A DNA stretch of 64,000 nt from Archangium gephyra (GTDB taxonomy: Bacteria; Myxococcota; Myxococcia; Myxococcales; Myxococcaceae), in NCBI RefSeq assembly GCF_001027285.1, contig NZ_CP011509.1, positions 3,976,501-4,040,500 on the forward strand, given 5' to 3'. A model generated the notes under the pieces. That model saw only the letters and a list, made by a program, of their open reading frames with translations, was not told the DNA's origin and made no database searches. How positions within the stretch are numbered: position 1 is the first letter of the stretch; the number at the start of each line of letters is the position of its first letter. Made by a program: the position numbers and the translations under genes. Of the stretch, positions 16,067 through 24,287 are shown piece after piece.

Positions 16067-17722
16067 TCAGTGAGAATCCTGGCCCTTCGGGAAGCACGCC
16101 AGGGGAAGTGCCCAGGGCTCACTGCCCACGGTGACGTCGGCGGCCATGAAGTAGACCCACCGGCCCACGGCGATGAAGCTGGCGGGAGACGACGAGCCGG
16201 GCCCTGGCACCAGGTCCGCCATCATCGTTCCCTCCTCGGTGCCATCGGTCCACCACGGCTCGCTCCCATGGTCGCCGTCAAACGCCCGGAACGCGGCACC
16301 GCCCCGTATCGGGTGGATCGGGTCGGGATCTCCGGAGATGGAGTTACCGGGACCCGGCCGGATGTCCTTCACGAGATGCGTACCGGTTCGCGTGCCATCC
16401 GTCACCCAGGGCTCGAAACCCGTGGCGGGCGCGAAGGCGTAGAAGAAGACCTTGCCCTCCGCCGCCGTGAGGAAGGTCGGGGGCGAGAACTCCATTGCGG
16501 GCCCTGGCTGGGTATCCGCGAGCAAGAACGTGCCTCGGCGTGTGCCATCGCTCCGCCAGGGCTCGATGCCGTGGACGCCATCATCGGCGGTGAAGATGAC
16601 CTTCCCGCCCAGTGGGGTCAGCTCGAAGGGCCGTGAGCCTTCCGGACCCGGGCGGATGTCCTCCACGAGCCGGGTGTCCTCCTCGCATCCCTCCGAGGCC
16701 CAGAGCTCGCGGCCGTGCACGCCATCCTCGGCGGTGAAATAGAGCGTCCGCCGTACCGCGACCATCGACTCCACGTCCGAGCTCTCCGGGCCGCGGCGGA
16801 GGTCCTCCACGAGCCGGGTGCCTCCCCGGGTGCCGTCACTGCGCCACAGCTCGCGGCCGTGCACGCCATCATCGGCGGTGAAGAAGGTCAGGTGGTTGCC
16901 CACCCGGACCAGGCGCTCGGGAGTGGAGCTCTCGGACCCGGGGGCGATGTCCTCCACGAGCCGGGTGCCTCCCCGGGTGCCGTCACTGCGCCACAGCTCA
17001 CGGCCATGGACGCCATCGTCCGCGCCGAAGAGGAGCCGGTGGCCGTCCACCACGAACGGGCCGGGCGAGGCGCTCGCGGGCCCCGGGGCGATGTCCTCCA
17101 CGAGCCGGGTGCCCCGCTTCGTCCCGTCACTGCGCCACAGCTCGGCACCATGGCGGCCATCATCGGCGACGAAGTAGAGCGTCCGCTCCCCGGGCACCAA
17201 CGTGGGGCTGAAGGGGAAGGCGTCGCCGAAGGGGTTGAGATCCTCGACCAGGACCGTGCCCTCGGGGGTTCCGTCGCTCTTCCACAACTCGCGGCCATGG
17301 ATTCCGTCATCGAGCGTGAGGAAGAGCGTCCGGCCCACGCGGACGAGTCCTCGCGGCTCCACGCTGAGCTCTCCCTTGAGGAGGACGGCACGGAACTCCG
17401 GGTCTCTTCTCCGGCCTTCCGACACGTCCTCCAGTTTCCACAGGGAGAAGGTGCTCCTGAGAAAGTCCAGGTTGATGAGGAAGAGCGCTCCGTCCACCTC
17501 GAGCTGCTCGATCACGAACGAGTTGCCGTCCGGGGTGAGGTCCGCGACCAGGATGGGAGGTTCGCAGCGCTCTGGATGATGGCGGCGTCCAGAGTCCTCT
17601 TCGAGCGGCGCGATGGCCGTCGAGGGCACCTCGAGCGCGGGTGGCTCCTCCAGCGGGCCGCAGGCGCTGAACAGCACGCAGGCGCCAGCCGTCGCGAGCC
17701 AGCGCGGGTATCGGCGAGTCAT
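16067..17722 (-). CDS. ELWxxDGT-repeat lipoprotein
   Basis: 551 aa from ATG 17722 (GGAGGGGG ribosome site), preferred to an ATG at 17767. The lipobox is LFSAC. After residue about 100 the chain is made of eight tandem units of about 47 residues containing (E)LW-S-DGT--GT and a following LVEDI-PGP segment, with EPW variants toward the end. The DNA of neighbouring units is nearly identical (for example around 16806-16855 and 16950-16999), showing recent internal duplication. The family is common in myxobacteria and predicted to form a beta-propeller on the cell surface; no molecular function is established. The gene converges with the MaoC-like gene. Confidence 0.85.
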   Translation of the reverse strand: MTRRYPRWLATAGACVLFSACGPLEEPPALEVPSTAIAPLEEDSGRRHHPERCEPPILVADLTPDGNSFVIEQLEVDGALFLINLDFLRSTFSLWKLEDVSEGRRRDPEFRAVLLKGELSVEPRGLVRVGRTLFLTLDDGIHGRELWKSDGTPEGTVLVEDLNPFGDAFPFSPTLVPGERTLYFVADDGRHGAELWRSDGTKRGTRLVEDIAPGPASASPGPFVVDGHRLLFGADDGVHGRELWRSDGTRGGTRLVEDIAPGSESSTPERLVRVGNHLTFFTADDGVHGRELWRSDGTRGGTRLVEDLRRGPESSDVESMVAVRRTLYFTAEDGVHGRELWASEGCEEDTRLVEDIRPGPEGSRPFELTPLGGKVIFTADDGVHGIEPWRSDGTRRGTFLLADTQPGPAMEFSPPTFLTAAEGKVFFYAFAPATGFEPWVTDGTRTGTHLVKDIRPGPGNSISGDPDPIHPIRGGAAFRAFDGDHGSEPWWTDGTEEGTMMADLVPGPGSSSPASFIAVGRWVYFMAADVTVGSEPWALPLACFPKGQDSH

Positions 17723-17945
17723 CTCTGTCCCCCTCCACCGTGCGAGAGCCGCCCCACGGCCGCGCAAAGATCAGCAGTGGGGTGCCCGGCGCCCATTGTT
17801 CCCGGGCCGCAAGGAGGAGTCGGGAAGCGTACGCCCCCGGGGTGAGAACAGGGCGCTCGTGGAGAACTGCACAGGGGCGAGTGCGTAGTAGAACCCGGCG
17901 CGGTCCGGGCGCGAGACACCCGGCGAGAGTCATGAGGAAATGAAG

Positions 17946-18401
17946 ATGCAAACAGCGGTTTCAATCCCTGGCGCGCGGTGGTTTCGCGTGGCGTCCTGGA
18001 TGCACGTCATGGTCGCGCTCGGTCACATGCTCGGCAACTTCGGCCCTGGCCGGCAGGTTCCGACTCCCGAGGAGTCGACGGTCTACGACGCGATGTCGCG
18101 GTTGACCATGCGTTTCCCGGGGCCTCCGCACACCTTGATGGACTTCGCCACCGGGTGGAGTGTGTCCATGGGCCTGCTCTACCTGGGCTTCGGCGCCGTG
18201 AACCTCACGCTCGAGCACGTGCTGCGCAAGGAGGGCCGGGCCGTTCCCTCGGCGGTGTCCGCCGTCAACGTGCTGGTCTCGCTCGCCGGGCTGATCGTCG
18301 CCGCGCTCTACTTCTCTCCACCGCCGCTGCCGTTCCTGGCGGCCGCGGTCATCTGCTTCGGTGTCGCCTGGGCGCGCTCCCGCCAGACCGCGCCGAAGTG
18401 A
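17946..18401 (+). CDS. Small four-helix integral membrane protein
   Basis: 151 aa from ATG 17946, eight bases after a GAGG site; ATG 17940 is too close to that site. Four hydrophobic segments are visible: about 12-30, 65-88 (GWSVSMGLLYLGFGAVNLTL), 100-122 and 124-142. There are no enzyme motifs; conserved-looking residues include HMLGNFGP and SMGLLYLGFG. It resembles small uncharacterised membrane proteins found singly in bacterial genomes. It precedes the gas vesicle cluster by 117 bases on the same strand but has no similarity to Gvp proteins and is probably unrelated to it. Confidence 0.75.
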   Translation: MQTAVSIPGARWFRVASWMHVMVALGHMLGNFGPGRQVPTPEESTVYDAMSRLTMRFPGPPHTLMDFATGWSVSMGLLYLGFGAVNLTLEHVLRKEGRAVPSAVSAVNVLVSLAGLIVAALYFSPPPLPFLAAAVICFGVAWARSRQTAPK

Positions 18402-18518
18402 ATGACCAGGAGGCAACACACGGCGCTCCGGCCCTGAGCGCGTGTCTTGTTCCCGACGGCATGGCGCTCGCGTGCACCCCCGTCTCTGTCGGAGGCGGGA
18501 GGGACACTGCGGGGCACC

Positions 18519-19376
18519 ATGAACGCAAGAGAGACTCCCCGTTCCACGGGTGAAGAAGGCGTGGGGCTGTACGTCTTCTGCTTCGCGCGCGCGGATGCGG
18601 CCGGGGTGGCGGTGGGCCACGGCGTCGACGGAGGGGCGCCGCTCGGCGCGAGGGTGCACGAGGACATCGCGGCCATCTGCTGCGAGGTGCCGCTCCACGA
18701 ATGGACGGGGGAGGGGGGCGAGGCCCACTTGAAGGACCTGGCCTGGCTCGGGCCGCGCGCTCTGCGCCACGAGGCCGTCATCGAGCAGCTGATGCATGCC
18801 TCTCCGGTGCTGCCACTGCGCTTCGGGTGCCTGTTCTCGTCAGCCGGGCGGCTCGAGGAGCTGCTCCAGCGCGAGCGGGCGCGGATCTCGGCCTTCATCG
18901 AGAAGGCGGCGCACGAGGAGGAGTGGTCGCTCCAGGGCTGGCTGGATGTGCGGGCCTGCGAGGAGGCGATGTTCGCCGCGGATCCCCGCGTGGCGAAGCT
19001 CCCGGCGCAGGCGGGCGCGCGCTACTTGATGGAGCAGAAACTGCGGAAGGACGCGGTACGCGCGGCGCGTGCATGGGCCCAGGAGACCCAGGCGGAGCTC
19101 TCGCGGGCCCTCGAGGGATGGGTGCTCGAGCGGCGCTCCCTTCGGCCCCCTTCCCGCGACGCGGAGCAGCCGGAGCGGGAGGGCGTCTTCCATTGGGCGC
19201 TCCTCCTGCCGCGAGGCGCGGAGGCGGAGCTGGCCAGGCGGCTGGAACCCCTGGCGGAGTCCCTGTCGGCGCGCGGTCTGCACCTGTCGGCGCGAGGGCC
19301 CTGGCCGGCCTACAACTTCGCACCGCCCCTCGGGGACAGGTCCGGCGAAGAGCGCGAGGTGGGGACCCATGACTGA
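18519..19376 (+). CDS. Gas vesicle protein GvpF/GvpL family (first copy)
   Basis: 285 aa from ATG 18519. GvpF/L hallmarks are present: an N-terminal GLYVFCFARAD strand, the central VLPLRFGCLF motif and the terminal ARGPWPAYNF motif. GvpF and GvpL are accessory proteins that bind GvpA and help nucleate gas vesicle assembly. The ending overlaps the next gvpF/L gene by eight bases. Between the two halves a long Arg/Glu-rich helical stretch (residues 105-210) is seen, as in other members. This is the first of three F/L paralogues here, which share motifs but little else, so they are old duplicates. Which one is F and which is L cannot be decided from sequence alone. Confidence 0.85.
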   Translation: MNARETPRSTGEEGVGLYVFCFARADAAGVAVGHGVDGGAPLGARVHEDIAAICCEVPLHEWTGEGGEAHLKDLAWLGPRALRHEAVIEQLMHASPVLPLRFGCLFSSAGRLEELLQRERARISAFIEKAAHEEEWSLQGWLDVRACEEAMFAADPRVAKLPAQAGARYLMEQKLRKDAVRAARAWAQETQAELSRALEGWVLERRSLRPPSRDAEQPEREGVFHWALLLPRGAEAELARRLEPLAESLSARGLHLSARGPWPAYNFAPPLGDRSGEEREVGTHD

Positions 19377-20070
19377 CAGGGCCCGTCTGCTGCTCTATTG
19401 CATCGCGGACGCGCGGGCGGCGTTGCCGCATGGCGCGCGAGCGGAGGGGCTCCAGCGCATCGAGCACGGCGGGCTGGTGGCCTTGGTTTCTCCCCTCGCG
19501 GAGTCCGCGCGGGTGGAGGAACCCACGAAGGCGGACCTGCTCGAGTACGCGCACGTCATCCGTTCACAGCATGCCGTGGCCGATGTGGTGCCCATGCGCT
19601 TTGGCAGCGTGCTTTCCGGAGAGGTGGCGGTGCGCGCTCACCTCGACGAGCAACGGGACACCTACGTGCGCGCGCTCACGCGTGTGACGGGTTGCGTGGA
19701 ACTGGGAGTGCGGGTGCTGCTCTCCGTGTCCCCTCCACCCCTCGTGCCAGACCTGGCCGTGAAGCCCATGAGCCATTCGGGGGCCGCGTACCTCGAGTCA
19801 CGGAGGCGGCACTACTCCGCGGAGAACCGGCTGCGCGAGCAGTGCGAGGCGCTGGAGCAATCCTTGCTGTCGAAGGTGGCGCCGCTGTGCAGGGAGCACC
19901 GCACGGAGTTCCCGGCCCCGCGTCCGGACAGTCCCGCGCTCTGCTCGCTGTATTTCCTGGTGCCGCGCGAGCAGGTGCTCGCGTTCCGCACGGCGTTGGC
20001 CTCAATCCCTGTCGAAAATACAGACATCGCGCTGAGCGGGCCGTGGCCGCCCTTCAATTTCGTGGCGTGA
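19369..20070 (+). CDS. Gas vesicle protein GvpF/GvpL family (second copy)
   Basis: 233 aa from ATG 19369, overlapping the preceding gene. It has the N-terminal LLYCIADARA strand, central VVPMRFGSV and C-terminal SGPWPPFNF motifs of GvpF/L proteins, and a middle helical region (YLESRRRHYSAENRLREQCE). The family member is a gas vesicle assembly factor found associated with the vesicle base or with GvpA. Ends 99 bases before gvpA, and a promoter-like sequence starts immediately after its stop, so gvpA may have its own transcript. Confidence 0.85.
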   Translation: MTDRARLLLYCIADARAALPHGARAEGLQRIEHGGLVALVSPLAESARVEEPTKADLLEYAHVIRSQHAVADVVPMRFGSVLSGEVAVRAHLDEQRDTYVRALTRVTGCVELGVRVLLSVSPPPLVPDLAVKPMSHSGAAYLESRRRHYSAENRLREQCEALEQSLLSKVAPLCREHRTEFPAPRPDSPALCSLYFLVPREQVLAFRTALASIPVENTDIALSGPWPPFNFVA

Positions 20071-20079
20071 TTCTGTCCA

Positions 20080-20108
20080 TTGACAAACATGTCGGAGCCC
20101 CCTGTTAA
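20080..20108 (+). promoter_or_regulatory. Sigma70-like promoter ahead of gvpA
   Basis: A perfect TTGACA (20080-20085) and TGTTAA (20103-20108) are spaced by 17 bases, about 60 bases before the gvpA start. A dedicated promoter would suit the major structural protein, which is needed in large excess over the accessory Gvp proteins. Confidence 0.5.
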
Positions 20109-20169
20109 GCGTAAAGGCAAGCAAGGACGGGAAGGCCAAGGTCCGAGCCCAACACAACAGGAGGCAGTC

Positions 20170-20469
20170 ATGGCGGCCATTACGAAGTCGACCGATTCGT
20201 CCAGCCTCGCGGAAGTGATCAGCATCATCTTGGATAAGGGCATCGTGATTGACGTGTGGGCCACCGTTTCGCTGGTGGGCATCCAGATCCTCTCGGTGGA
20301 GGCGCGTGTGGTCATCGCCTCGGTCGAGACGTACCTGAAGTACGCGGCGGCGATTGGCCTCACGGCCGGTGGGAGCAGCGCCCTCCAGGAGGGCAAGAAC
20401 GTGGCCCTGCCGATGCCGGCTCCGGCGATGGCGGCGGCTGGCGTGCCCGCCGCGGCGATGGGCGTGTAG
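20170..20469 (+). CDS. gvpA: Gas vesicle major structural protein GvpA
   Basis: 99 aa from ATG 20170 with an AGGAGG site; the reading frame extends upstream but without support. The core is the classical GvpA fold: [38 protein letters not shown] and IGLTAGG, i.e. helix, two strands and helix that polymerise into the gas-permeable vesicle ribs. The tail after residue 70 is Ala/Met/Pro-rich and longer than in many GvpA proteins. A single gvpA copy is present. Gas vesicles provide buoyancy; finding them in a soil gliding bacterium is unexpected. Confidence 0.95.
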   Translation: MAAITKSTDSSSLAEVISIILDKGIVIDVWATVSLVGIQILSVEARVVIASVETYLKYAAAIGLTAGGSSALQEGKNVALPMPAPAMAAAGVPAAAMGV

Positions 20470-20508
20470 CGCAACCAACGCAGTGCACCACGAGAAGGAG
20501 TCCAGGAG

Positions 20509-21276
20509 ATGATGAGCGCTCAGGCAGGAGGCACGTATCTCTACGCCGTACTCGCCGGCTCTGAAGGGGCCGGGGAGACGGAGTTGAGCGGTATCGAGGG
20601 CGGCGCGGTCTACCGCATCACCGCGGGAGACATCTCGGCAGTGGTGGGCCGTGTGAGCCGTGCGCGCCTCCGGCCTGAGCGCAAGCATCTCCTCGCGCAT
20701 CAAGCGGTGTTGCGGCGCTTGATGGAGCACACGACCGTGTTGCCGGCGGCGTTCGGCCTCGTCGCCCGGAGTGACGAGGCCGTGCGCGGCCGGTTGCTGG
20801 AGAACCAGGAGCTGTTCCGGGAGCAGCTCGCCCAGGTCGCGGGCAAGGTGGAGATGGGGCTCAAGGTGCGCTGGAGCGCCCCGAACCTCTTCGACTACTT
20901 CGTCGCCTCGCACCCGGAGCTGGGGGCGGCCCGTGATCGCATGAAGGGCCGCCATGATATCGGCCGCGAGGAGCTGATCGAGGTGGGCAAGCTGTTCGAG
21001 AACCTCCGCGAAGCCGATCGGCAGGCGCACTCCGAGCGGGTGGCGGCGGTGCTCCAGGGGCGGGGTGTCGAGCTGAAGTGGAACCCGACGCGTGGGGAGA
21101 CCGAGGTGATGAACCTCTCGTGTCTGGTGCCGCGAGAGGGATTGGATGCCTTCGAGAAGCTGATCGAGGCCGCCGCGGAGGGCTTCGATGATCATTTCAC
21201 CTTCGAGTTCAACGGTCCGTGGGCGCCGCACAGCTTCACGGAGCTGAAGCTTCCGGCCACGTCCGCGCAGGAGTGA
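20509..21276 (+). CDS. Gas vesicle protein GvpF/GvpL family (third copy)
   Basis: 255 aa from ATG 20509 (a second ATG follows at 20512); AAGGAG lies eight bases upstream. It shows the GTYLYAVL N-terminal strand, VLPAAFGLV in place of the PLRFG motif, and a C-terminal EFNGPWAPHSF. Residues 115-185 are helical (ELGAARDRMKGRHDIGREEL). This copy is the one most like stand-alone GvpL/F proteins of actinobacterial-type clusters, judged by the Tyr-Leu-Tyr start and spacing before gvpG. It is separated from gvpG by two bases, so the two are likely co-translated. Confidence 0.85.
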   Translation: MMSAQAGGTYLYAVLAGSEGAGETELSGIEGGAVYRITAGDISAVVGRVSRARLRPERKHLLAHQAVLRRLMEHTTVLPAAFGLVARSDEAVRGRLLENQELFREQLAQVAGKVEMGLKVRWSAPNLFDYFVASHPELGAARDRMKGRHDIGREELIEVGKLFENLREADRQAHSERVAAVLQGRGVELKWNPTRGETEVMNLSCLVPREGLDAFEKLIEAAAEGFDDHFTFEFNGPWAPHSFTELKLPATSAQE

Positions 21277-21278
21277 AG

Positions 21279-21551
21279 ATGCTGCTCATTGATGACATCC
21301 TGTTCGCGCCGCTCCATGGCCTGCTCTGGGTCGCCCGCAAGGTCGACGAGGCCATGGGCCAGGAGCAGGAGCAGGAAGAGGAGGCGCTCAAGGCGCGGCT
21401 GCGGGAGCTGTATCTCCAGCTCGAGTCCGGGCAGCTCGCGGAGGAGGAGTTCGAGGCGCGGGAGGCGGAGTTGCTGGATCGGCTCGAGGCCATCCTCGCG
21501 AGCCAGGAGGCGGCCGAGGCCGCCGAGGACGAGGAAGAGAGGGCGGCGTGA
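21279..21551 (+). CDS. gvpG: Gas vesicle protein GvpG
   Basis: 90 aa. The start MLLIDDILFAPLHGLLWVARKVDE is the diagnostic GvpG N terminus (ILFxPxxGLxWVxxKI), followed by a Glu-rich coiled coil (LRELYLQLESGQLAEEEFEAREAELL pattern). GvpG is a small essential accessory protein usually located directly after gvpF/L, as here. The stop overlaps the GTG start of the next gene as GTGA. Confidence 0.9.
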   Translation: MLLIDDILFAPLHGLLWVARKVDEAMGQEQEQEEEALKARLRELYLQLESGQLAEEEFEAREAELLDRLEAILASQEAAEAAEDEEERAA

Positions 21552-21775
21552 ACCTGGAACTGGAAGGGCTCGGAGACGAGGTGCGGCTCGAGGAGTCCGA
21601 GTCCCTGTCGCTCTGTGAGGCGCTCGACCGGGTGCTGCACAAGGGCGTGGCGCTGCGCGGAGACATCGTGTTGTCGGTGGCGGATGTGGACCTCGTCTAC
21701 CTGGGCCTGCAGCTCGTCCTGTGCTCGACGGACACGGCCCGGCGGGCGGGGCTCGTGGGCGGAGGAAGGAAATGA
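21548..21775 (+). CDS. Gas vesicle GvpA-like minor protein, GvpS/GvpJ type
   Basis: 75 aa from GTG 21548. The core LCEALDRVLHKGVALRGDIVLSVADVDLVYLGL is a GvpA-family helix-strand-strand unit. The DVDLVYLGL(Q)LVLCS pattern with Asp in the second strand is typical of the short GvpS class rather than GvpA. GvpA homologues of this type are minor constituents that nucleate or cap vesicles. It lacks the second GvpA helix. Coupled to gvpG upstream and to gvpK downstream by stop-start overlaps. Confidence 0.8.
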   Translation: MNLELEGLGDEVRLEESESLSLCEALDRVLHKGVALRGDIVLSVADVDLVYLGLQLVLCSTDTARRAGLVGGGRK

Positions 21776-22092
21776 GCGGCGTGGAAGGCGAGCTCGCGGC
21801 GGTGCTCCAGAAGCAGAGCGCCACGCCCGCGCGGAGGCTCTCGTTGGACGAGGGCAAGCTGAAGAACGGGCTCGGGCAGCTGGTGCTCACCCTGGTGAAG
21901 CTGCTGCACGAGCTGCTCGAGAAGCAGGCCATCCGCCGCATGGAGGGCGGTTCGCTGAGTGACGAGGAGCTCGAGAGACTGGGGACGGCCCTGATGCGTC
22001 AATCGGAGGAGCTCGAGCGGCTCCGCCTGGAGTTCGGGCTGACCGAGGAAGACTTGAACCTGGACCTGGGCCCACTCGGCAAGCTGCTGTGA
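21772..22092 (+). CDS. gvpK: Gas vesicle protein GvpK
   Basis: 106 aa from ATG 21772 with GGAGGAAGG upstream. The central LKNGLGQLVLTLVKLLHELLEKQAIRRME stretch and SDEEL(E)RLG, followed by GLTEEDLNLDLGPLG, match the GvpK family closely. GvpK is an accessory protein of unknown biochemical role needed for vesicle formation in most systems. The order S-K-J after G is the order seen in Bacillus megaterium-type gvp clusters, supporting a functional operon. Confidence 0.9.
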   Translation: MSGVEGELAAVLQKQSATPARRLSLDEGKLKNGLGQLVLTLVKLLHELLEKQAIRRMEGGSLSDEELERLGTALMRQSEELERLRLEFGLTEEDLNLDLGPLGKLL

Positions 22093-22101
22093 GGAGCACG
22101 C

Positions 22102-22431
22102 ATGACGTCACAACGCATCGTCCAGGGGCCTCGCAACGCCACGCTCGCGGATGTGCTGGACCGCGTCCTCGACAAGGGATTGGTGGTCGCGGGCGACATC
22201 AAGATCAAGCTGTTGGACGTGGAGCTGCTCACCATCCAGGTGCGGCTGGTGGTGTGCTCGGTGGACAAGGCCACCGAGATGGGGATGGACTTCTGGAAGA
22301 GCGATCCCCACCTGTCACCGCTCGCGCGGCGTGAACAGCCTCCAGCCCTGCCGGCGGGCGGCTCCGAGGAGCTCGCCCGCCGGGTGGCGGAACTGGAGGC
22401 GGTGGTGGCGAAGCTAGACCCGGCGCGTTAG
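22102..22431 (+). CDS. Gas vesicle GvpA-like minor protein, GvpJ/GvpM type
   Basis: 109 aa. The N-terminal ATLADVLDRVLDKGLVVAGDIKIKLLDVELLTIQVRL segment is a GvpA-family core with the LLTIQVRL strand typical of GvpJ/GvpM, and MGMDFWKSDP follows as in GvpJ proteins. The last 25 residues (EELARRVAELEAVVAKL) are predicted coiled coil. It is the last gene of the cluster. Its TAG overlaps the TAA of the convergent protease gene by four bases, leaving no room for a terminator between them. Confidence 0.85.
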   Translation: MTSQRIVQGPRNATLADVLDRVLDKGLVVAGDIKIKLLDVELLTIQVRLVVCSVDKATEMGMDFWKSDPHLSPLARREQPPALPAGGSEELARRVAELEAVVAKLDPAR

Positions 22432-23957
22432 CGGCGGAACCACTTCTGGTTGGCGGTGCCGCCACACTCCCAGAGCTGGAGCCGGGCGCCGCTGGCCGAG
22501 TTCCAGTCCTTGATGTCCACGCACTTGTTGGCCTGCGGGTTCACGAGGTCACCCGCGCCGCTGAGCACGAACTTCTGGGCCGCGTTGCCATTGCAGGCGA
22601 CGAGCTGGATGACCGCGCCATTGGCCGTCGAGCCCCAGGCCACGTCCATGCACTTGCCGAGCGCCCGGACGGTGCCGTCGGAGTAGAAGGTCCAGCGCTG
22701 GGCGCCGCTGCCGTTGCAGTCCCACATCTGGAGCGGGGTGCCGTCCGTGGTGTTCGAGTTGGGAATGTCGATGCACTTGCCATTCCAGCTCGAGACGATG
22801 GCCTGGCCGCCCGTGGTGGTGAGCGTGAGGCCGTAGGTGGAGAGGATGGGCCAGATGGGCTGGAAGAAGGTGGTGCCGCCCGTGGTGCAGTTGCCGGAGC
22901 CGCCCGAGGTCACGCCCTGGGCCTGGTCACCGGAGAGCCAGGAGCCACCGGAGTCGCCGCCCTCGCAGCAGGCGTTGCTCTGGGTGAGGCCATAGACGGC
23001 GCCCTGGGGGTAGTTGACGGTGACGTTCTTGGCCTGGATGACGCCGCAGCGCCAGCCGGTGGTGGAGCCGGAGCGGCAGACCGAGGCGCCCACGGGGGCC
23101 TCGTTGGAGCCGCCGACGTTGGCGACACCGCCCGCGTAGTTGTTCACCCAGGGCTGGGAGGCCCACGAGGAGTTGACCTGGACCCAGCCGTAGTCGTTGC
23201 CCGGGAAGGTCGAGCCCCGCACGGTGCCCTGCGCCACGCCGTTGGAGCCGGAGGTGTTGGTGCCCACGCCGCCGCAGTGGCCCGCGGTGACGAAGCCGCC
23301 ATTGACGGAGAAGCCGATCGAGCAGCGCGCGTTGCCCGGGTAGTACGCATCACCGCCACGCAGATCGTACATGGGGCGGGGCTCCTCGCTCGAGGCGACC
23401 ACGCGCACCGAGCCGTCGGCCGCGCCGCTGTCGGCGATGAACTTCCCGACGCTCGACAGGGACGGGTCCTGGGCGAACACGACGACGCTGTTGGTGGCGG
23501 GGTCCACGTACCAGCCGTGGATGGTCCGGTCGGCGCGCTTGGAGTTGCGGTCCAGCGCGGACTTCACCTTGTCGAGCTGCTTCTGGCTCCGGGTGACCAG
23601 CCGGGGCTCGGCCCCGAGGCCGCGCACATAGCGGGCGCTGGCCTCGTCCGTGACGCCGACGATGAGCGTGCTGCCGTCCTGGTTGAGCCAGGCACCGGCG
23701 AACGTGGTGCCCAGGTTCTCGCGCACCTTCTGCTCGAGACGGGCCGCCGCCGCTTCGCTGGCCAGCCGGCGCCGGGCCTGCTCACCGTTGAGCCCGAGGT
23801 CCCGCTGCATCGCGGAGAGGACCTCCGGCGACGCGTCCGGCACGGCCACGGCCTCCTCGGTGGAGGCGGCCACGGCGGTGGTGGGGATGAAGGAGAGGGC
23901 GGCCGGTCCGGCGAACAGCGCCGTCGCGAGGGTGAGGGTTCTGAATCCGTGGTTCAT
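22428..23957 (-). CDS. Secreted alpha-lytic-type serine protease with ricin-type lectin domain
   Basis: 509 aa preproenzyme. Signal peptide about 1-31 (ending AVAA); pro-region about 32-196 of the alpha-lytic protease type; mature S1 chymotrypsin-fold protease from about 197. The catalytic triad is H227 (TAGHC), D255 (GNDYGWV) and S336 (EGGDSGGSW), with disulfide cysteines C212/C228 and a CC pair at 330-331. Residues 385-509 form a ricin B-type beta-trefoil with three repeats (CIDI, CMDV, CVDI and Q-W motifs), expected to bind carbohydrate and target the protease to cell walls or polysaccharide. ATG 23957 has AGGAAG upstream. Probable predatory or nutritional exoprotease. Confidence 0.93.
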   Translation of the reverse strand: MNHGFRTLTLATALFAGPAALSFIPTTAVAASTEEAVAVPDASPEVLSAMQRDLGLNGEQARRRLASEAAAARLEQKVRENLGTTFAGAWLNQDGSTLIVGVTDEASARYVRGLGAEPRLVTRSQKQLDKVKSALDRNSKRADRTIHGWYVDPATNSVVVFAQDPSLSSVGKFIADSGAADGSVRVVASSEEPRPMYDLRGGDAYYPGNARCSIGFSVNGGFVTAGHCGGVGTNTSGSNGVAQGTVRGSTFPGNDYGWVQVNSSWASQPWVNNYAGGVANVGGSNEAPVGASVCRSGSTTGWRCGVIQAKNVTVNYPQGAVYGLTQSNACCEGGDSGGSWLSGDQAQGVTSGGSGNCTTGGTTFFQPIWPILSTYGLTLTTTGGQAIVSSWNGKCIDIPNSNTTDGTPLQMWDCNGSGAQRWTFYSDGTVRALGKCMDVAWGSTANGAVIQLVACNGNAAQKFVLSGAGDLVNPQANKCVDIKDWNSASGARLQLWECGGTANQKWFRR

Positions 23958-24287
23958 TCGAGCTTCCTATGGGGGAGGTGTGTCTATGAATGAGGCGCGG
24001 AGGGAAGACTCCTTCGAGCCCCTCCGCGCTCGTGGCGGTTCCTTTGCGTCCGGCGTGCCATAGCACGGAGGGGCTCCGAGGTTCTATCGGGTTTCGTGAT
24101 TTCAGGGGTTTACGCGGGAGGCCGGAACGCACGGCCTGGTGACAACAGTCATCACCATGGTGTCTGGAGTCATCACCCTCTCATTCGTCTGAAATTGCCG
24201 TAGATGGGGTAAAGCGGAAATGAATGGATTTCTGTTCCGCATGTCTGTATTGCGTGCCGCGAATCCTCTCACCTCCAGGAGTTTCGT
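23958..24287. other. 330-bp divergent intergenic region
   Basis: Non-coding space between the divergently transcribed protease and GH30 genes. It is less GC-rich than its surroundings near 24180-24260. It contains a direct repeat and small palindrome (24147-24177, listed separately). No confident -35/-10 pair, RNA gene or terminator was recognised. Confidence 0.6.
24147..24177. promoter_or_regulatory. Direct repeats AGTCATCACC spaced by two helical turns
   Basis: AGTCATCACC occurs at 24147-24156 and 24168-24177, exactly 21 bases apart, with the palindrome CACCATGGTG (24153-24162) overlapping the first copy. Repeats on the same face of the helix between two divergent secreted-enzyme genes suggest a shared activator or repressor site. 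The regulator is unknown. Confidence 0.45.
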
